A program made the position numbers and the translations under genes. 64,000 bases of DNA from Pectinophora gossypiella (taxonomy: Eukaryota > Arthropoda > Insecta > Lepidoptera > Gelechiidae), in contig NC_065431.1 in the NCBI RefSeq assembly GCF_024362695.1, positions 5,524,624 through 5,588,623 on the forward strand, given 5' to 3'. Below the pieces are notes generated by a model. It was not told the origin of the DNA. It ran no database searches and saw only the letters and a program-made list of their open reading frames with translations. This document shows, one piece after another, positions 61,885 to 64,000 of this stretch; within the stretch, counting starts at the first letter, position 1, and every line of letters begins with the position of its first letter.

Positions 61885-63937
61885 GTAAGCACAATTAATT
61901 TGTCAAGTTATTACCTACAATTGGGTAGGTAGGTACTTACCTACCACTGAATTAATACAAATACAATCAAATTTTTATTGTAGGTTAGGTACCTACCTAT
62001 TGCTTGAATATCTACATAATATTGGGTTTTAGTATAGTGAGTTATTACCTACATGAATGATACCTACCGACCTTGAGTTTTTTTGAAATGTTAGGTACCT
62101 AGCTAATTACAACTTACCTACTACTTAGATGTAGACAAGTTAATGTAGGTATCTACCTACCTAGTTAAATGTTTAAAGTAGGGGATAGGTTGTTTGTATG
62201 AAGTGTCCGGGCTGTGATGATAGATAGGTTCGATAGGTGCCTATAGACGTCTCGATTCCGAACCATTTTCAGTAACTAAACTATAATAAAGCCGTATTAA
62301 CATAAATTGTAGGGTTTAAAATAATTAAAGACGTAAAATATTACTTTATTGTACCTATACCAAGATACCTACCTACTATCTATAATACCTACTTAATACC
62401 TTAATGACAAATTGACAGCCTCCGTGGTCTAGTGGTTAGAGCGATAGGCTCAAGATCTGGAGGTCCGGGTTCGATTCCCGATGGGGACATTGTCGAAATC
62501 ACTTTGTGAGACTGTCCTTTGTTTGGTAAGGACTTTTCAGGCTTGAATGGTGATTCAAGCAATCAGGTGTGATTGTTCGAAAAAGTAAGATGATTCCGTG
62601 CTTCGGAAGGCATGTTAAGCCGTTGGTCCCGGCTATTAGCCGTAAAAACACCTCCACCAACCCGCAGTGGAGCAACGTGGTGGAATATGCTCCATACCCC
62701 CTCCGGTTGATTGAGGGGAGGCCTGTGCCCAGCAGTGGGACGTATATAAGCAGTTTATAATACCTTAATAGGTAAGTATCTACCTAGGTAAGTTAGGTAG
62801 CTATAGGTAGAAAAGTAGCTTTTCGCTTTCAACTTTACGCAGACGGCGATTGTCGTAGATGGGTAGGTAATGTAACCTACCATAACGTAACCAGTTGTTT
62901 AAGCCTGAAGGGGTAACAAACATACAGGCAGATTTACCTACATACCTAGGTACCTACTACGCATCGCATCGCATCGTACGTACCTATCATTTGCGTTTGC
63001 GCGACTCAGCCAGTAGGTAGGTACCTGCCTACCTACTTACCTACAATCGTAATAACACGTGACCTCGCGCAACGCAACAAGCTAGAATGGATCTTATCTT
63101 TATAATGACATAAAGTCTATAGTTGCTCGACACACGGAATTGAGACGTAGTTGTTTACAATCTTGTACAAAACAGTGCACCGCGCTTACAGGGCTTATAG
63201 GTATATATTATAGCGGTTATTAAACTACCCAAACGCGATGCGTCGAGATCGCGGGCTCGGGCATCAGGATCGGGCAGTGTTATAATAAACAGTTCATTGG
63301 TGGGCGACCCACGATTTCGTCATACATTTTATAGGTAGGTAGGTTACATTGGTACACACGATGACCTGACGCATCGTGTGTGGCAGATGAATCGAGTTAA
63401 TGTAGGTAATAAAGCCTTATCATTCCACTTACTTAAGTAGGTAGGTACCTACTATGTTTGTGGCTCTTTCACGCAAAACCTATACCGCAGCGTAGCTACC
63501 TAAAATCATATAGGTACGTAAAGTAAGGCCAACCAGACGAGATACAAAAAGGTAAACAAACGGACCATTACTGAGTTACATTGCGATAACCAGGGATTAT
63601 CATCTCTGTCCTTATCACTCGTACGCGCAGTTATGGCGTCAGTTGGTCAACGACAGCTGTCGTTGTGTTTCGTGGTAGGTACAGGAAAGCAGTCGGTACT
63701 GCAGCTGTCAACATTTGGACCGCCATTTTATGAACATGTTCATTTCTGTTTGGATTGCGTTCGAAGTGATACATATTTTTTCGTCCCCGTATTTACCTAC
63801 TTAGATTTTTGTTCTTATTATTCCGTTTCTGTTACTTTTATTTTTGATTTTTGCTGGTATTATGAGTAGTTGTTGATTTAAACACAGTATTGACAACATG
63901 ATTGATAATACGATAGATAGTTTTATCATAAACACAG
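61885..63937. other. Region 3' of THAP exon 2, rich in GGTA/TACC tetranucleotides
   Basis: Dense scattered ggta/tacc runs (for example 61922-61945, 62150-62165, 63015-63045 and 63435-63455). Contains one full SINE-A and a 28-bp phrase (gtttgtatgaagtgtccggg, about 62190) also found near 37410. A GC-richer block lies at 63050-63400. No supported gene. Confidence 0.4.
62418..62757 (+). mobile_element. SINE-A, near full-length
   Basis: Same head, boxes, core and tail as 28941-29270, with a short local duplication (gattcaagcaatcaggtg) near 62550. In the region downstream of THAP exon 2. Confidence 0.85.
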
Positions 63938-63993
63938 CTGACTCGGACTCTTCCGACGAATCATCTTTGTCTAGTACAGACGACAGCGATTAA
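63938..63993 (+). CDS. Possible acidic terminal exon of the THAP gene
   Basis: After an AG acceptor (cataaacacag), CT completes the phase-1 codon left by the THAP exon ending at 61884. Seventeen mostly Ser/Asp/Glu codons and a TAA follow. This would give a protein of about 117 residues with an acidic tail. The same frame also opens at an ATG at 63898, so it could instead be an unrelated small ORF. The polypyrimidine tract is weak and there is no transcript support, so this is inference. Confidence 0.3.
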
Positions 63994-64000
63994 AATTCGA

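Noticed and set aside
63633..63869. 78-codon ORF near the right edge
   Set aside because: Cysteine/phenylalanine-rich with no recognisable domain and no splice context.

Overview
The window looks like moth or butterfly (Lepidoptera) genomic DNA. It is AT-rich, has short exons in long introns, and is crowded with lepidopteran-style SINEs, 5'-truncated non-LTR retrotransposons and foldback MITEs. No bacterial-style gene organisation is present. The order is inferred from repeat style and gene family; the species cannot be named from sequence alone.

Three protein-coding loci can be supported. Two are tandem paralogues of fatty acyl-CoA reductase (FAR), both on the minus strand. FAR-1 occupies 595-12184: nine coding exons are visible and the 3' part lies beyond the left edge. 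FAR-2 occupies 26352-36734: twelve coding exons give a complete 496-residue reading frame. I assembled the exons by hand from homology between the two copies, GT/AG sites and reading phase; every exon length agrees with its phase. Their introns match one for one, except that FAR-1 has an extra phase-0 intron just after the Rossmann motif. The third locus, at 60014-61884 on the plus strand, is the start of a THAP zinc-finger gene: two exons carry a full C2CH THAP domain, and a possible short acidic last exon lies at 63938-63993.

Everything else is mobile-element DNA, roughly as follows. 1-12.1 kb: FAR-1 introns with MITEs, SINEs and LINE 3' ends. 12.2-26.3 kb: spacer with a hAT MITE, foldback elements, a Pao/BEL gag remnant and nested LINEs. 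26.3-36.7 kb: FAR-2, including a 1.78-kb element with perfect 40-bp terminal inverted repeats inside one intron. 36.8-59.2 kb: a dense repeat graveyard, with a possible distal FAR promoter or noncoding exon near 51.47-51.66 kb. 59.2-64 kb: the THAP locus, with many GGTA/TACC tetranucleotides towards the right end.

The most interesting material is in the mobile fraction. There is a set of SINEs with a common central domain but exchangeable heads (two tRNA-like types and one joining a tRNA-like A box to 5S-rRNA-like promoter boxes). There is a four-armed foldback element found inserted, with TATA duplications, in two unrelated MITEs. A 17-bp minisatellite has grown out of a SINE head. Several LINE insertions keep readable target-site duplications, and three element edges sit within about 12 bp of FAR splice donors.
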